Source: Xaviernesmea rhizosphaerae
GTDB taxonomy: Bacteria; Pseudomonadota; Alphaproteobacteria; Rhizobiales; Rhizobiaceae
Assembly (NCBI RefSeq): GCF_001938945.1
Contig: NZ_MKIO01000033.1
Coordinates: 156,268-220,267, forward strand
DNA: 64,000 nt
Reading direction: 5' to 3'
The position numbers were made by a program, and so were the translations under genes. The notes below the pieces were generated by a model that did not search any database, was not told where the DNA came from, and was given only the letters and a program-made list of their open reading frames with translations. This document shows positions 26,494 to 35,540 of this stretch, piece by piece. The number at the start of each line of letters is the position of its first letter. Position 1 is the stretch's first letter.

Positions 26494-27375
26494 TTACTGC
26501 ACGATGACGCGCGTGCCGACCTTCACCCGCTCATAGAGATCGACCACATCCTCGTTGCGCATGCGGATGCAGCCGGAGGAGACGGCATAGCCGATGGTCC
26601 AGGGGGCGTTGGTGCCGTGGATGCGGTAGAGCGTGGAGCCGAGGTACATGGCCCGCGCGCCCAACGGATTGGCCGGGCCGCCCTCCATCGAGGCGGGCAG
26701 ATAATGGCCCTTGGCCGCCTCGCGGCTCACCATGTCCTGCGGCGGGTGCCAGCTCGGCCATTCGGCCTTGCGGGTCACCTTGTGCTCGCCCGCCCATTCG
26801 AAGCCCGGCTTGCCCACGCCGACGCCATAGCGCCGCGCCTGGCCGGGGCCGGTGACGAGATAGAGAAAGCGGTTGTTGGTGTCGATCACCACCGTGCCCG
26901 GCTTCTCCTTCGTCTCATAGACCACCATCTGCGGCAGATATTGCGGATCGAAGCGCGAGGCCTGCACCTGCGGGCGAAGGACAGCCGCCTGCTGCTGGGG
27001 ACGCACACGCGCCGCCGGCGCGGGGCCTGCGACGGGCTGAGAGACCTGAGGCTGGACGAGTTGGGGCTGGGTCACCTGACGCTGATAGACCTGCCGCTGC
27101 GGCATTGCGCGTTGCGGGTTGGCGCGGCTGACGGCGGCCGGCGCGTCGGGCGCGCCGCCGAGCTGCATCAACCAGGGAGCGGTCAGATCGGGGCTGACGA
27201 TGACGGGCGGACGGTCGCCATAGCGCTCGGCGCTGAAGGCGGGCAAGGCGCTTGCCGCGATCAGTCCGGCAGCCAGCGCGATCTGCGCCAGCCGTCGCGC
27301 CGGACCTGCACGCTTGGCGGGATCGAAAGAAGAGGCGGGCGCATCCTTGCGGCCGGGCAGAAACCTGGTGGTCAT
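26494..27375 (-). CDS. L,D-transpeptidase (YkuD domain) with Gln/Pro-rich linker
   Basis: A 293-residue exported paralogue of the neighbouring transpeptidase. A signal peptide ends near residue 48 (SALPAFSA). Residues about 85-145 form a Gln/Pro/Val-rich linker with QRQVTQPQLVQPQV-like repeats, likely spanning to the wall or the outer membrane. The catalytic domain has HGTN and SSGCIRMRNEDV with the active cysteine, and conserved EWPSW and NPLGARAMYL blocks. The pair arose by duplication; the linker is the main difference. The start at 27375 (MTTRFLPGRKD) is the only good one. Confidence 0.93.
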   Translation of the reverse strand: MTTRFLPGRKDAPASSFDPAKRAGPARRLAQIALAAGLIAASALPAFSAERYGDRPPVIVSPDLTAPWLMQLGGAPDAPAAVSRANPQRAMPQRQVYQRQVTQPQLVQPQVSQPVAGPAPAARVRPQQQAAVLRPQVQASRFDPQYLPQMVVYETKEKPGTVVIDTNNRFLYLVTGPGQARRYGVGVGKPGFEWAGEHKVTRKAEWPSWHPPQDMVSREAAKGHYLPASMEGGPANPLGARAMYLGSTLYRIHGTNAPWTIGYAVSSGCIRMRNEDVVDLYERVKVGTRVIVQ

Positions 27376-27627
27376 GGCGTCCTCGTGCAGCGTGCGGGCC
27401 GATATAGATTGGAAACGATGTTTCCGGGCCGGCGAGTGCCCTTAGCCTCCCACCGTAAAGGATACCGGGACGTAAACGGGTGGCGGTTCGCCCCGCTTTG
27501 GCGCAGGCAAGCTTTGATCAAGGTTATCAGCCGGTTTGGCGACATGGTGCATTCGGGGTAAAAGAGCTTGCCGGGGCATTAACCATCGGCGCCGTGCGGG
27601 CGTCGGATGGCAAAGGGGATGACGAGC

Positions 27628-28290
27628 ATGAACGAGACGAGGATGGCTGCGGAGGCACAGCCGCTGCCGGAGGGATTGCGGCGGGGCGAGGATGGCCTGT
27701 TGCGCTGCTTCTGGCAGATGGGCCTGCCCGACTATATCCGTTATCATGACGAGGAATGGGGCCAGCCCGTCGAGGACGACACCAGGCTGTTCGAGAAGCT
27801 CTGCCTGGAAGGCTTCCAGTCCGGCCTCTCCTGGCTGACCATCCTGCGCAAGCGCGAGGGCTTCCGCGCGGCCTTTGCCGGCTTCGATATCGACCGCGTC
27901 GCCGCCTTCGGCGAGGAGGACATCGAGCGCTGCGTGGCCGATGCCGGCATCGTGCGCCACCGCGGCAAGATCGTGTCCACCATCAACAATGCGCGCCAGG
28001 CCCAGAAGGTGCGCGCCGAATTCGGCTCGCTGGCCCGCTATCTCTGGCAATTCGAGCCAAAGCCGGCCGAGCGCCCCGCAGAGGTGAGCTATGCGGCGCT
28101 GGTGGCCAATCCCAAGACGGAGGCTTCCATCCGCCTTTCCAAGGACCTGAAGAAGCGCGGCTGGACCTTCGTCGGCCCGACCACTGTCTATGCTTTCATG
28201 CAGGCCATGGGCATGGTCAACGACCATATCGAGGGCTGCAGCTGCCGGGCGCGGGCGGAAGAGGCAAGGCTGCGCTTCGTCCGTCCCTAG
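27628..28290 (+). CDS. tag: DNA-3-methyladenine glycosylase I
   Basis: The 220-residue enzyme excises 3-methyladenine from alkylated DNA. Zinc ligands are visible: Cys in LLRCFWQ, His in YHDEEWG, and the C-terminal His and Cys in NDHIEGC. The EKLCLEGFQSGLSW and FVGPTTVYAFMQA segments are family hallmarks. The ATG at 27628 has AAGGGG at good spacing; 27607 and 27619 are weaker. The stop TAG (28288-28290) is the beginning of repeat B2. It is divergent from the second transpeptidase gene. Confidence 0.95.
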   Translation: MNETRMAAEAQPLPEGLRRGEDGLLRCFWQMGLPDYIRYHDEEWGQPVEDDTRLFEKLCLEGFQSGLSWLTILRKREGFRAAFAGFDIDRVAAFGEEDIERCVADAGIVRHRGKIVSTINNARQAQKVRAEFGSLARYLWQFEPKPAERPAEVSYAALVANPKTEASIRLSKDLKKRGWTFVGPTTVYAFMQAMGMVNDHIEGCSCRARAEEARLRFVRP

Positions 28291-28358
28291 AGGATCGGAC
28301 CGAAAAGTGGGAACCTGTTTTCGGAAAATCCGATGCAAGAACAAAAATTGGAGCATCG
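28287..28358. repeat. Family B palindromic repeat (B2)
   Basis: A B-type core (GGACCGAAAAGTGGGAACC, then TTTTCGGAAAATCCGATGCA and GAGCATCG). It begins with CTAG, whose TAG is the stop codon of tag. Confidence 0.8.
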
Positions 28359-28446
28359 CGGAAACCGGCAACCGGCTTCCGGAACGCTTCTGTGCAAAGA
28401 GATCGGGGCGCCGAACCATCGTCCGTTCGACGCCCCGGCCTGAGAC

Positions 28447-28854
28447 TTATTTGTCGTGCTTTGCCAGCCAGGCCTTCATCTCGGCGATTTCAGCCTCCTG
28501 GGCCTTGATCACGGCTTCGGCCAGCTTCCGGATTTCGGGATCCTTGCCATATTGAAGCTCGACCTTCGCCATGGCGATGGCCCCTTCGTGATGCGGGATC
28601 ATGCCGCGCACGAAATCGACATCCGGCTTGCCGGAATAGTCGATCGCCATCTCCTCGTGCATGGCCATATTGGCCTTCTTGAAGGCCTGGGTCGACGGCG
28701 CTTGCGCTGCCGACGCGCCCATGGCGGAATGATCCTTCATCTCCTCGGCAAAAGCGGGCGTGGCCAGAAGGGGGACGGCGAGGCCGGCTGCGAGGAAAGC
28801 GGCGCGAAGGCTGCGGCGTGCCGGGGTCTTGGTGAGCATGGTCTTGATGGACAT
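28447..28854 (-). CDS. DUF305 (CopM-like) periplasmic protein
   Basis: A 135-residue secreted protein: signal peptide 1-36 (cleavage near AFA), then a four-helix DUF305 domain with [16 protein letters not shown], the Met/His-rich motif of the family. DUF305 proteins such as CopM bind copper or silver in the periplasm. The mature N-terminus also has Met/His residues ([17 protein letters not shown]). It lies downstream of a Cys/His-rich secreted protein on the same strand, suggesting a metal-handling pair. Confidence 0.88.
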   Translation of the reverse strand: MSIKTMLTKTPARRSLRAAFLAAGLAVPLLATPAFAEEMKDHSAMGASAAQAPSTQAFKKANMAMHEEMAIDYSGKPDVDFVRGMIPHHEGAIAMAKVELQYGKDPEIRKLAEAVIKAQEAEIAEMKAWLAKHDK

Positions 28855-28955
28855 GGAACGTCCTTCCCTGAAAGGGGCCTGTGAAGGTGCGGCACGGAAC
28901 GTGCCCGACGAATGACATACCGCCTGAATTTTGCCGGGCGGCTGCGGACGTCGCG

Positions 28956-29441
28956 CTACAGGCGGGGTGGACGCTCGGCCGGCCGGGGCGGATGGTCGGC
29001 CAGCATCGGCACTGCGCTTTGATCGGGCACATTACGCGGCAGGGTGAGCCAGGCGACCGGCAGCGCCTGCGGCAGCAGCGTCAGGCATCCGGCACAGGCG
29101 GCCATCCAGCAGCACTTGCCGGCATGCCCGCCATCTTGATGATGGTCGCAACAGGGAGGTGTGCAGCCGGCTTGCGCCATCACGTTGCAAGGCTGTTCGG
29201 CCATTTGGACTGAATCAGTCGCAGAGGCGGCGTGGTGGGCGGCATGGCGCGATGTCATCCCCCGCTCATGCTCATGCCCGCCGCCTTGTTGTCCCCTGCC
29301 CTTTTGTTCGGAACCCTGCTGCACCCAGTCCTGCGCAAGGCCGCCGGGAGGCATCGTCAGCGGCGGATGCATGGCAAGCGCCGGCATGGCCGAAAGGACC
29401 ATCCAGGCAAGAACCATCAGGAGCGCGGCGAGACGGGGCAT
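28956..29441 (-). CDS. Secreted Cys/His-rich protein of unknown function, possibly metal-binding
   Basis: A 161-residue protein with a clear signal peptide ([14 protein letters not shown]..., cleavage near ALA). The mature part has a His-rich stretch ([15 protein letters not shown]) and a Cys cluster ([10 protein letters not shown], then [12 protein letters not shown]) beside a hydrophobic segment. The composition suggests soft-metal binding, and DUF2946-like proteins have similar ends. It lies just upstream of the DUF305 gene in the same direction. I do not recognise the family firmly. Confidence 0.6.
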   Translation of the reverse strand: MPRLAALLMVLAWMVLSAMPALAMHPPLTMPPGGLAQDWVQQGSEQKGRGQQGGGHEHERGMTSRHAAHHAASATDSVQMAEQPCNVMAQAGCTPPCCDHHQDGGHAGKCCWMAACAGCLTLLPQALPVAWLTLPRNVPDQSAVPMLADHPPRPAERPPRL

Positions 29442-29502
29442 GGCGGAAAGCTAGCGCGCCCCGCCAGGCAAATCAACGCCGGGCAAATCAAAGCTAGTCA
29501 CA

Positions 29503-30375
29503 TCACCGCACCGCTGGCCGCGTCCCCGCGCCGGGATCGCGCACGGCGACGACACGATGCAGGATCTCGATGTCGCGTCCTTCCTCGCCAAAGGGCGCGA
29601 CGGGCCAGATCCATTCGGCCTCCTCAGGTGGAAGGGTATGGCCGAGCAGGAGATCGGCCGTTTCGACGACCGTGCCTGCCCGGTCCCGCACCGTATAGTC
29701 GCAATCGGTCAGCAGCAGGCGGCGACAGGGCAGACCGGCCAGCCCCTCGAGATGGGCCTCGACGATCCGCGAAAGCGTCGCCTCCTCGATTGGCCGTCTC
29801 TGACCCTCCAGGCTGCGGCGCAGGCCGATGGGCATTTGCGAGAGAATATTGGCCGAGATCACCAGATCCAGCGCCGGCACCTGGCGCAGAAAAGCGAGCG
29901 GCTCCGTCGGCAGCCCGGCCAGGATCGCTTGCGCGCCGGAGAGATCGCGCGAAATCAGCTTGGCATTGCGAATGCCGTTCAGCGCCAGCCAGGCGCGGAT
30001 GCTGGCGAGATGGACGAGGTCGACCAGCACCACCGTGTCGAAGGCGCGCGACAGCGCCTTGACCGGCACGTCGCGCAGGAGGCCTGAGCCGAGCACGACC
30101 ACGGTGCGCCGCTGCTTCATCTCCGCCACCATGGCCTCGACGGCCGCATGGCACTGCGCCTCATGCGGCGCCCAGGCTTTCGCGCAGCGCCGGGCGCGGG
30201 CCCAGAGCCGGACCGAGCCGCCGATGAAGGGGCGGAAGCTTGCAGGCGTCAGCGCGGCACTCGCCGCATAGTTCAGGGCTTCGGGGATCATCAGGGAGGC
30301 GATAGAGGAAGGCGGGGATAATTTCCAGAGCGCCGGCAAGGCAAGCGAGGCGTTGGTTGTCGTGCGCCGGGTCAA
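29503..30375 (-). CDS. Conserved-looking protein with Rossmann-type motif, function unknown
   Basis: Up to 290 residues. A nucleotide/SAM-binding-like motif VVVLGSGLLRDVP is followed by VVLVDLVHLASIRAW, as in Rossmann folds with an acidic residue at the second strand; LDLVISANILSQMP resembles a methyltransferase motif IV region. Methyltransferase activity is only a guess. The start is uncertain: the open frame begins at a TTG (30375), and the first ATG is at 30291 (MIPEALNYAAS); neither has a clear ribosome site. An 11-G run lies just upstream. It is downstream of the RelE-type toxin gene on the same strand. Confidence 0.65.
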   Translation of the reverse strand: MTRRTTTNASLALPALWKLSPPSSIASLMIPEALNYAASAALTPASFRPFIGGSVRLWARARRCAKAWAPHEAQCHAAVEAMVAEMKQRRTVVVLGSGLLRDVPVKALSRAFDTVVLVDLVHLASIRAWLALNGIRNAKLISRDLSGAQAILAGLPTEPLAFLRQVPALDLVISANILSQMPIGLRRSLEGQRRPIEEATLSRIVEAHLEGLAGLPCRRLLLTDCDYTVRDRAGTVVETADLLLGHTLPPEEAEWIWPVAPFGEEGRDIEILHRVVAVRDPGAGTRPAVR

Positions 30376-30403
30376 GACGCGGCTGGGGGGGGGGGCGGCA
30401 CGC

Positions 30404-30673
30404 TCAGCGATAGATCTCGCGACGATGGCCGATTTCCACCACCAGCACCACCAGCCTGTCGTCCTGGATCTCGCAGATGATCCTATAATCGCCGACCCGA
30501 TAGCGCCAGAGGCCGCCGCGTTCCGTGCCCTTCAGGGCAAGGCCGAGCTTGCGCGGATTTTCGTGGGTGGCCAGTCGCTCCTCAAGAAAGCGAATGATGC
30601 GCGCGGAGTCCGGCGGCGCAAGCCGGCCCAGCTGCTTACGCGCCGTGTCGCGAAAATCAATCGCCCAGGCCAA
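30404..30673 (-). CDS. RelE/ParE-type toxin
   Basis: An 89-residue basic protein of the RelE/ParE fold: MAWAIDFRDTARKQLGRL, the conserved LKGTERGGLWRYRVGDYRI segment and a VEIGHRREIYR end. The arginine, tyrosine and histidine pattern near the C-terminus suits an mRNA interferase of the RelE type. It is encoded downstream of an RHH antitoxin gene and overlaps it by 17 bp, so the two are one operon. Confidence 0.92.
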   Translation of the reverse strand: MAWAIDFRDTARKQLGRLAPPDSARIIRFLEERLATHENPRKLGLALKGTERGGLWRYRVGDYRIICEIQDDRLVVLVVEIGHRREIYR

Positions 30674-30887
30674 GTTCGCGCTTCACTTCTTCCAGCGTGT
30701 AGATCCGCTCTCCCTGCTTAATCCGTTCCAGCGCCGCTTCCGCCAGGGCGATGTCGTGCAGGTCTTCCAGATGCTGTTCCAGCACCTCGATCATATAGGC
30801 ATCCGGCGCCGCACCGGCTTCAGCCGCGTGCTTGAGGATCAGATGGTGCATTTCCTCGGGCATGCTGAGGGTGACGCGCGTGTTCAT
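30657..30887 (-). CDS. Ribbon-helix-helix antitoxin (RelB/DUF6290-like)
   Basis: A 76-residue protein. The N-terminal MNTRVTLSMPEEM strand and following helices form a ribbon-helix-helix DNA-binding domain; the acidic C-terminus (LEEVKRELGLGD) would bind the RelE-type toxin. It lies first in the toxin-antitoxin operon and presumably represses it. The operon diverges from hisS 169 bp away. Confidence 0.88.
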   Translation of the reverse strand: MNTRVTLSMPEEMHHLILKHAAEAGAAPDAYMIEVLEQHLEDLHDIALAEAALERIKQGERIYTLEEVKRELGLGD

Positions 30888-31056
30888 GGGAACCGTCCTG
30901 GCCTTGATCGATGTCTTTCGCTGTCGGGCCCTGCGAATATACCAGCCGCCAGCCGGGCCGACCAGCCTTCGCCCTTGCCGCTCCGGCTGCCATCCTCTAA
31001 GAAACCGCTCAATTTTCGGCCTCGAAACGGGGCCTCATGGCCGTGGATGACATGTG

Positions 31057-32571
31057 ATGAGCGAGAAGCAGAAAAAACCGCAGAAGCTGAAAGCCCGCCT
31101 GCCGCGCGGCTTCGTCGACCGCAGCGCCGCCGACATCCATGCCGCCAATGCGATGATCGAGAAGATCCGCGCCGTCTATGAGCGCTATGGCTTCGATCCC
31201 GTGGAAACGCCGCTGTTCGAATATACCGATGCGCTGGGCAAGTTCCTGCCCGACAGCGACCGGCCGAACGAGGGCGTCTTCTCGCTCCAGGACGACGACG
31301 ATCAGTGGATGAGCCTGCGCTACGACCTGACCGCGCCGCTTGCCCGCCATGTCGCGGAGAATTTCCAGGAGATCCAGCTTCCCTACCGCACCTATCGGGC
31401 CGGCTATGTCTTCCGCAACGAGAAGCCGGGCCCGGGCCGCTTCCGCCAGTTCATGCAGTTCGATGCCGACACCGTCGGCGCGCCCGGCGTCCAGGCGGAT
31501 GCGGAAATGTGCATGATGATGGCCGATACGCTGGAGGCGCTGGGCATCCAGCGCGGCGATTATGTGATCCGGGTCAACAACCGCAAGGTGCTCGACGGCG
31601 TCATGGAGGCCATCGGGCTGGGCGGCGAGGAGAATGCCGGTCGGCGGCTCAACGTGCTGCGTGCCATCGACAAGCTCGACAAGTTCGGCCCTGAGGGCGT
31701 GACGCTGCTGCTGGGCGAAGGCCGCAAGGATGAGAGCGGCGATTTCACCAAGGGCGCGGGACTGAATGCCGAGCAGATCGACAAGGTCCTGTTCTTCGTC
31801 GGAATCCAGAACTACGCCGAAAGCGCAACGGCACTCGCCGCCATGGTCGAGGGCACGTCGAAGGGGGCGGAAGGCGTCGACGAGCTGAACATGATCGGCG
31901 CGCTGGTCTCCGGCGCCGGCTATGAATCCCGCGTCAAGATCGACCCCTCCGTCGTGCGCGGCCTCGAATATTACACCGGCCCGGTCTACGAGGCCGAACT
32001 CACCTTCGACGTGACCAACGAGAAGGGCGAGAAGGTCGTGTTCGGCTCCGTCGGCGGCGGCGGGCGCTATGACGGGCTGGTCTCGCGCTTCATGGGCCAG
32101 CCGGTGCCGGCCACGGGCTTTTCCATCGGCGTCTCGCGCCTGATGACCGCGCTGAAGAACCTTGGCAAGCTGGGGCAGGACGAGGTGCTCGGCCCGGTTC
32201 TCGTCACCGTCATGGATGGCGATGTCGAGGCCATGGGGCGCTACCAGCGTTTTACCCAGGAGCTGCGCAGCGCCGGCATCCGCGCCGAAATGTATCAGGG
32301 CAACTGGAAGAAATTCGGCAACCAGCTGAAATATGCCGACCGTCGCGGCTCGCCCGTCGCCATCATCCAGGGCGGTGACGAGCGCGCTGAGGGCGTCGTC
32401 CAGATCAAGGATCTGATCGAGGGCAAGCGGCTCTCCGGCGAGATCGAGGACAATGCCGCCTGGCGCGAGGCCCGCGTGGCGCAGGAGACGGTGCCGGAGG
32501 CCGAGCTGGTGGAGAAGGTCAAGGCCATGCTCGAGGCTCAGGCCGAAGACCGCCGCCGGGCCGGCGCATGA
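31057..32571 (+). CDS. hisS: Histidyl-tRNA synthetase (alphaproteobacterial type)
   Basis: The 504-residue class II synthetase. Motif 2 is in [20 protein letters not shown], the histidine-binding region is [16 protein letters not shown], and motif 3 is in the [18 protein letters not shown] area. The N-terminal [15 protein letters not shown] and overall length fit the divergent alphaproteobacterial HisRS, known from Caulobacter-type work to recognise tRNA-His lacking G-1. The ATG at 31057 follows a GTG at 31054; either could serve. It leads the hisS-VOC-hisZ-hisG operon. Confidence 0.95.
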   Translation: MSEKQKKPQKLKARLPRGFVDRSAADIHAANAMIEKIRAVYERYGFDPVETPLFEYTDALGKFLPDSDRPNEGVFSLQDDDDQWMSLRYDLTAPLARHVAENFQEIQLPYRTYRAGYVFRNEKPGPGRFRQFMQFDADTVGAPGVQADAEMCMMMADTLEALGIQRGDYVIRVNNRKVLDGVMEAIGLGGEENAGRRLNVLRAIDKLDKFGPEGVTLLLGEGRKDESGDFTKGAGLNAEQIDKVLFFVGIQNYAESATALAAMVEGTSKGAEGVDELNMIGALVSGAGYESRVKIDPSVVRGLEYYTGPVYEAELTFDVTNEKGEKVVFGSVGGGGRYDGLVSRFMGQPVPATGFSIGVSRLMTALKNLGKLGQDEVLGPVLVTVMDGDVEAMGRYQRFTQELRSAGIRAEMYQGNWKKFGNQLKYADRRGSPVAIIQGGDERAEGVVQIKDLIEGKRLSGEIEDNAAWREARVAQETVPEAELVEKVKAMLEAQAEDRRRAGA

Positions 32572-32936
32572 GCGTTCTGGGTCTGGATCACGTGCAACTC
32601 GCCATGCCCGCAGGCGGCGAGGCGCTGGCGCGCGGCTTTTATGCCGGCCTGCTCGGCATGGCCGAGGAGGAGAAGCCGGAAGCGCTCGCCGGCCGGGGCG
32701 GGTGCTGGTTTCAGGCCGGCAGCGCGCGTGTGCATCTCGGCGTGGAGACGGAGTTCCGCCCTGCCCGCAAGGCCCATCCGGCGCTCCTCGTCGATGATCT
32801 CGCCGCGCTTGAGGCCCGACTTGCCGGCGCCGGCGTGGCGGTGACGCGCGACGTCCCGCTCGATGGCTATGACCGCCTGCATGTGCAGGACCCTTTTGAA
32901 AACCGCATCGAACTGATGCAACGCCTGGCGCGGTGA
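32568..32936 (+). CDS. VOC (glyoxalase/bleomycin resistance) family protein
   Basis: A 122-residue single VOC domain: [15 protein letters not shown] at the start with the first metal ligand His, HLGVETEF in the middle and [11 protein letters not shown] with a ligand Glu at the end. Family members are small metal-dependent enzymes or binding proteins, and the substrate is not predictable. It overlaps the hisS stop by 4 bp and ends 4 bp before hisZ, so it is cotranslated within the histidine operon, where I do not usually expect it. Confidence 0.9.
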   Translation: MSVLGLDHVQLAMPAGGEALARGFYAGLLGMAEEEKPEALAGRGGCWFQAGSARVHLGVETEFRPARKAHPALLVDDLAALEARLAGAGVAVTRDVPLDGYDRLHVQDPFENRIELMQRLAR

Positions 32937-32940
32937 TCCC

Positions 32941-34080
32941 ATGGCCCTGATCGACCTGCCGGATTTTGCCGGCACGCTTCTCGATGAATTTGCGGCCCGG
33001 CGCACCCACCGGGTGGATACGCCGGTGATCCAGCCGGCCGCGCCCTTTCTCGACATGGCCGGCGAGGATCTGCGCCGGCGCATCTTCCTCACCGAAAGCG
33101 AGACCGGCGAAAGCTTCTGCCTGCGCCCGGAATTCACCATTCCCGTCTGCCTGCGCCATATCGAAACGGCGACCGGCACGCCCAAGCGCTATGCCTATCT
33201 CGGCCAGGTCTTCCGCCAGCGCCGCGAAGGCGGGCATGAATTCTATCAGGCCGGTATCGAGGATCTGGGCGATCCCGATCTCGCCGCCGCCGATGCGCGC
33301 ATCGTCGCCGATGCGCTCGGCTGCCTCGCGCGCATTCTGCCCGGCCGCAGCCTGACGGTGACGATCGGCGATCAGGCGGTGTTCGAGGCCGTCGTGGCCG
33401 CGCTCGGGCTTCCGGCCGGCTGGCAGAAGCGGCTGGTGCGCGCCTTCGGCCAGCAGGAGGTGCTGGATGCAATGATCGCCCGGCTCGCCCGCCCTGCCCC
33501 GATGGCGGGGCTGCCGGCCGAGGTCGAGGCCTTGCTTCAGGCCGGCGACGAGGCCGGGCTGATCGCCCATGTGGAGGCCGAGATGGCCCGCACCGGCACT
33601 CTCACCAATGCCAGCCGCGCCCCGCAGGAGATCGTTCGGCGGCTGAAGGAGAAACGCCAGCTGGCCGACGCCTCGCTCGACAAGGCCAAGCTCGACGCGC
33701 TCAAGGAATTCCTCTCGCTCAATGTCAGCCTGCGCTATGCGCCGGGCGTTCTGGCCGATTTCGCCCGCGCCGCCGGCCTGCCGCTGGACGGGGCCATTGC
33801 CGGCTTCGATGCGCGCGTGGCGGCCTTTGCGAATGCCGGCGCGCCGCTGGCCGACATCACCTGGCGCGCCGCCTTCGGCCGGCCGCTGGATTACTATACC
33901 GGCCTCGTCTTCGAGGTGACCGAGCGCGGGCAGCACAAGGTGCTGGCCGGCGGCGGCCGTTTCGACCGGATGATGACGCTGCTGGGCGCGCCCGATCACA
34001 TTCCCGCCGTCGGCTTCGCGCTGTGGCTGGACCGGATCGCCGCCGCGCTGAGCCCCGCAGGGGAAAGGACCGCGCCATGA
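32941..34080 (+). CDS. hisZ: ATP phosphoribosyltransferase regulatory subunit
   Basis: A 379-residue HisRS paralogue without aminoacylation function. It keeps a motif 2-like [21 protein letters not shown] and the [10 protein letters not shown] and AGGGRFD segments. HisZ binds short HisG and confers histidine feedback control on the first step of histidine synthesis. It overlaps hisG by 4 bp (ATGA). The pairing with a 231-residue HisG confirms the assignment. Confidence 0.93.
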   Translation: MALIDLPDFAGTLLDEFAARRTHRVDTPVIQPAAPFLDMAGEDLRRRIFLTESETGESFCLRPEFTIPVCLRHIETATGTPKRYAYLGQVFRQRREGGHEFYQAGIEDLGDPDLAAADARIVADALGCLARILPGRSLTVTIGDQAVFEAVVAALGLPAGWQKRLVRAFGQQEVLDAMIARLARPAPMAGLPAEVEALLQAGDEAGLIAHVEAEMARTGTLTNASRAPQEIVRRLKEKRQLADASLDKAKLDALKEFLSLNVSLRYAPGVLADFARAAGLPLDGAIAGFDARVAAFANAGAPLADITWRAAFGRPLDYYTGLVFEVTERGQHKVLAGGGRFDRMMTLLGAPDHIPAVGFALWLDRIAAALSPAGERTAP

Positions 34081-34772
34081 CGCTGACGATCGCGCTTCCC
34101 TCCAAGGGCCGCATCAAGGAAGCCGCCGCCGAAATCTTCGACAGAGCCGGCCTGCCGCTTGTCTCGGTCGGCAATGACCGCTCCTATCGCGGGCGGATCG
34201 ACGGGCTTGACGGCGTCGAGATCGCCTATCTCTCAGCCTCCGAGATCGCCCGGGAGCTTGCCGCCGGCACGGTGGATTTCGGCGTGACCGGCGAGGATCT
34301 GGTGCGCGAGGACATGAGCGAGGTCGATGCCCGCGTGGAATTCTGCGCCCGGCTCGGCTTTGGCGGGGCCGATGTGGTGGTGGCGGTGCCGGAGATCTGG
34401 CTCGATGTCGAGACCATGGCCGATCTCGGCGATGTCGCCGCCGATTTCCGCGCGCGCCATGGCCGGCGGCTTGCGATCGCCACCAAATATTGGCGGCTGA
34501 CCCAGCAGTTCTTCTCGGGCAGCCACGGCATCCAGCTCTATCGGATCGTCGAAAGCCTGGGCGCCACCGAAGGCGCGCCGGCGGCCGGCCAGGCCGACAT
34601 CATCGTCGACATCACCTCCACCGGCTCGACGCTGAAGGCCAACCATCTGAAGGTGCTGGCGGATGGGGTGATCCTGAAATCGGAAGCCTGTCTGGTGCGC
34701 GCCCGCAAGGCGGCGCATCAGGGCGATGAGCGCGTGGAAGAGATCGTGCGCCGGGTGCGCGGCGCGCTCTGA
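34077..34772 (+). CDS. hisG: ATP phosphoribosyltransferase, short form
   Basis: The 231-residue HisG-S catalytic subunit condenses ATP and PRPP to start histidine synthesis. It begins [14 protein letters not shown] and has [22 protein letters not shown] and the PRPP loop [15 protein letters not shown]. It lacks the C-terminal regulatory domain of long HisG, so it needs HisZ. The start overlaps the hisZ stop; the longer frame from 34023 is not needed. Its TGA stop (34770-34772) lies in the end of repeat A3. Confidence 0.96.
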   Translation: MTLTIALPSKGRIKEAAAEIFDRAGLPLVSVGNDRSYRGRIDGLDGVEIAYLSASEIARELAAGTVDFGVTGEDLVREDMSEVDARVEFCARLGFGGADVVVAVPEIWLDVETMADLGDVAADFRARHGRRLAIATKYWRLTQQFFSGSHGIQLYRIVESLGATEGAPAAGQADIIVDITSTGSTLKANHLKVLADGVILKSEACLVRARKAAHQGDERVEEIVRRVRGAL

Positions 34773-34916
34773 CAGTCTGTCCGATAATCGCCGCTGGCCG
34801 CCTGCAAATGGCAATTTCTGCGCTTCCGGTGCTCACGTACCTTGAGTACGCTGCGCTCCGGTTCTCGAAATCACCATTTTTGTCAGACCAACAGCAAGTC
34901 TTGAACAGACTGTGAG
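34769..34916. repeat. Family A MITE-like repeat, full length (A3)
   Basis: A 148-bp element with 14-bp imperfect terminal inverted repeats (CTGACAGTCTGTCC and GAACAGACTGTGAG). It is the same length as A2 and differs at about 11 positions by hand alignment. The TGA of hisG is bases 2-4 of the element. There is no open frame of note inside, so any mobility would need an enzyme encoded elsewhere. Confidence 0.85.
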
Positions 34917-34975
34917 GCCAAAGCCTTCGGACGATGGGCAGCCAGCGGACGAGGGGTCGAACAGGAGGCATGCGC

Positions 34976-35497
34976 ATGGACGGAACGGTTCGCACGGACG
35001 ATCATGCCCTGATGGGCGCTGCGCTGGAGCAAGCGGCACTTGCGCTGGCCGCCGGCATCTTTCCGGTCGGCGCCGTGCTGGCCGCGCCGGATGGGCGCGT
35101 GCTGGGGCGGGCGCACAAGACCATGGCCAGCAACCATCTCGATCATGCCGAGATCAACCTGTTCCGCTCGGTCTTCGTCAGCCCCTATGACCATCAGCGC
35201 AGCGACGGGCTGACGCTCTATACGACACTGGAGCCGTGCATCATGTGCTTCGGCACGCTTCTTCATCTGCCGATCGCCCGGCTGGTCTATGCCATGCCCG
35301 ATGCCTATGGCGGCTGCGCCTCCAGCCGGATGGTGCCGAGCCCGCCGCGCCATGCCGCGCACACGGTCGAGATCATCGCCGGGATCAGGCAGGACGAGGC
35401 GCAGGCGCTGTTCCGGCAGTTTCTCGACACCACGGATGAGCGCTACTGGACGAGCGGCGGCGCGGCGCATTTCCAGGCGGCGGTGCGCGGCGATTGA
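34976..35497 (+). CDS. Nucleoside/guanine deaminase-like CDA-family protein
   Basis: A 173-residue cytidine-deaminase-fold protein. Zinc motifs are HAEINLF and EPCIMCFGTLL, so it should be catalytically active. It differs from TadA in the region after the active site (YAMPDAYGGCAS) and resembles guanine deaminase or other nucleoside deaminases more than tRNA-specific ones. The ATG at 34976 follows AGGAGG by 7 nt; 34970 is too close. It stands alone between repeat A3 and the FAD reductase gene. Confidence 0.88.
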   Translation: MDGTVRTDDHALMGAALEQAALALAAGIFPVGAVLAAPDGRVLGRAHKTMASNHLDHAEINLFRSVFVSPYDHQRSDGLTLYTTLEPCIMCFGTLLHLPIARLVYAMPDAYGGCASSRMVPSPPRHAAHTVEIIAGIRQDEAQALFRQFLDTTDERYWTSGGAAHFQAAVRGD

Positions 35498-35540
35498 GGC
35501 TGGGGCGGCCGGCCGTGGACACGAGCTAAGGACGATGAGG

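Noticed and set aside
31009..33999. 996-codon open frame on the minus strand
   Set aside because: Antisense to hisS, the VOC gene and hisZ, all firmly recognised; no domain is visible.
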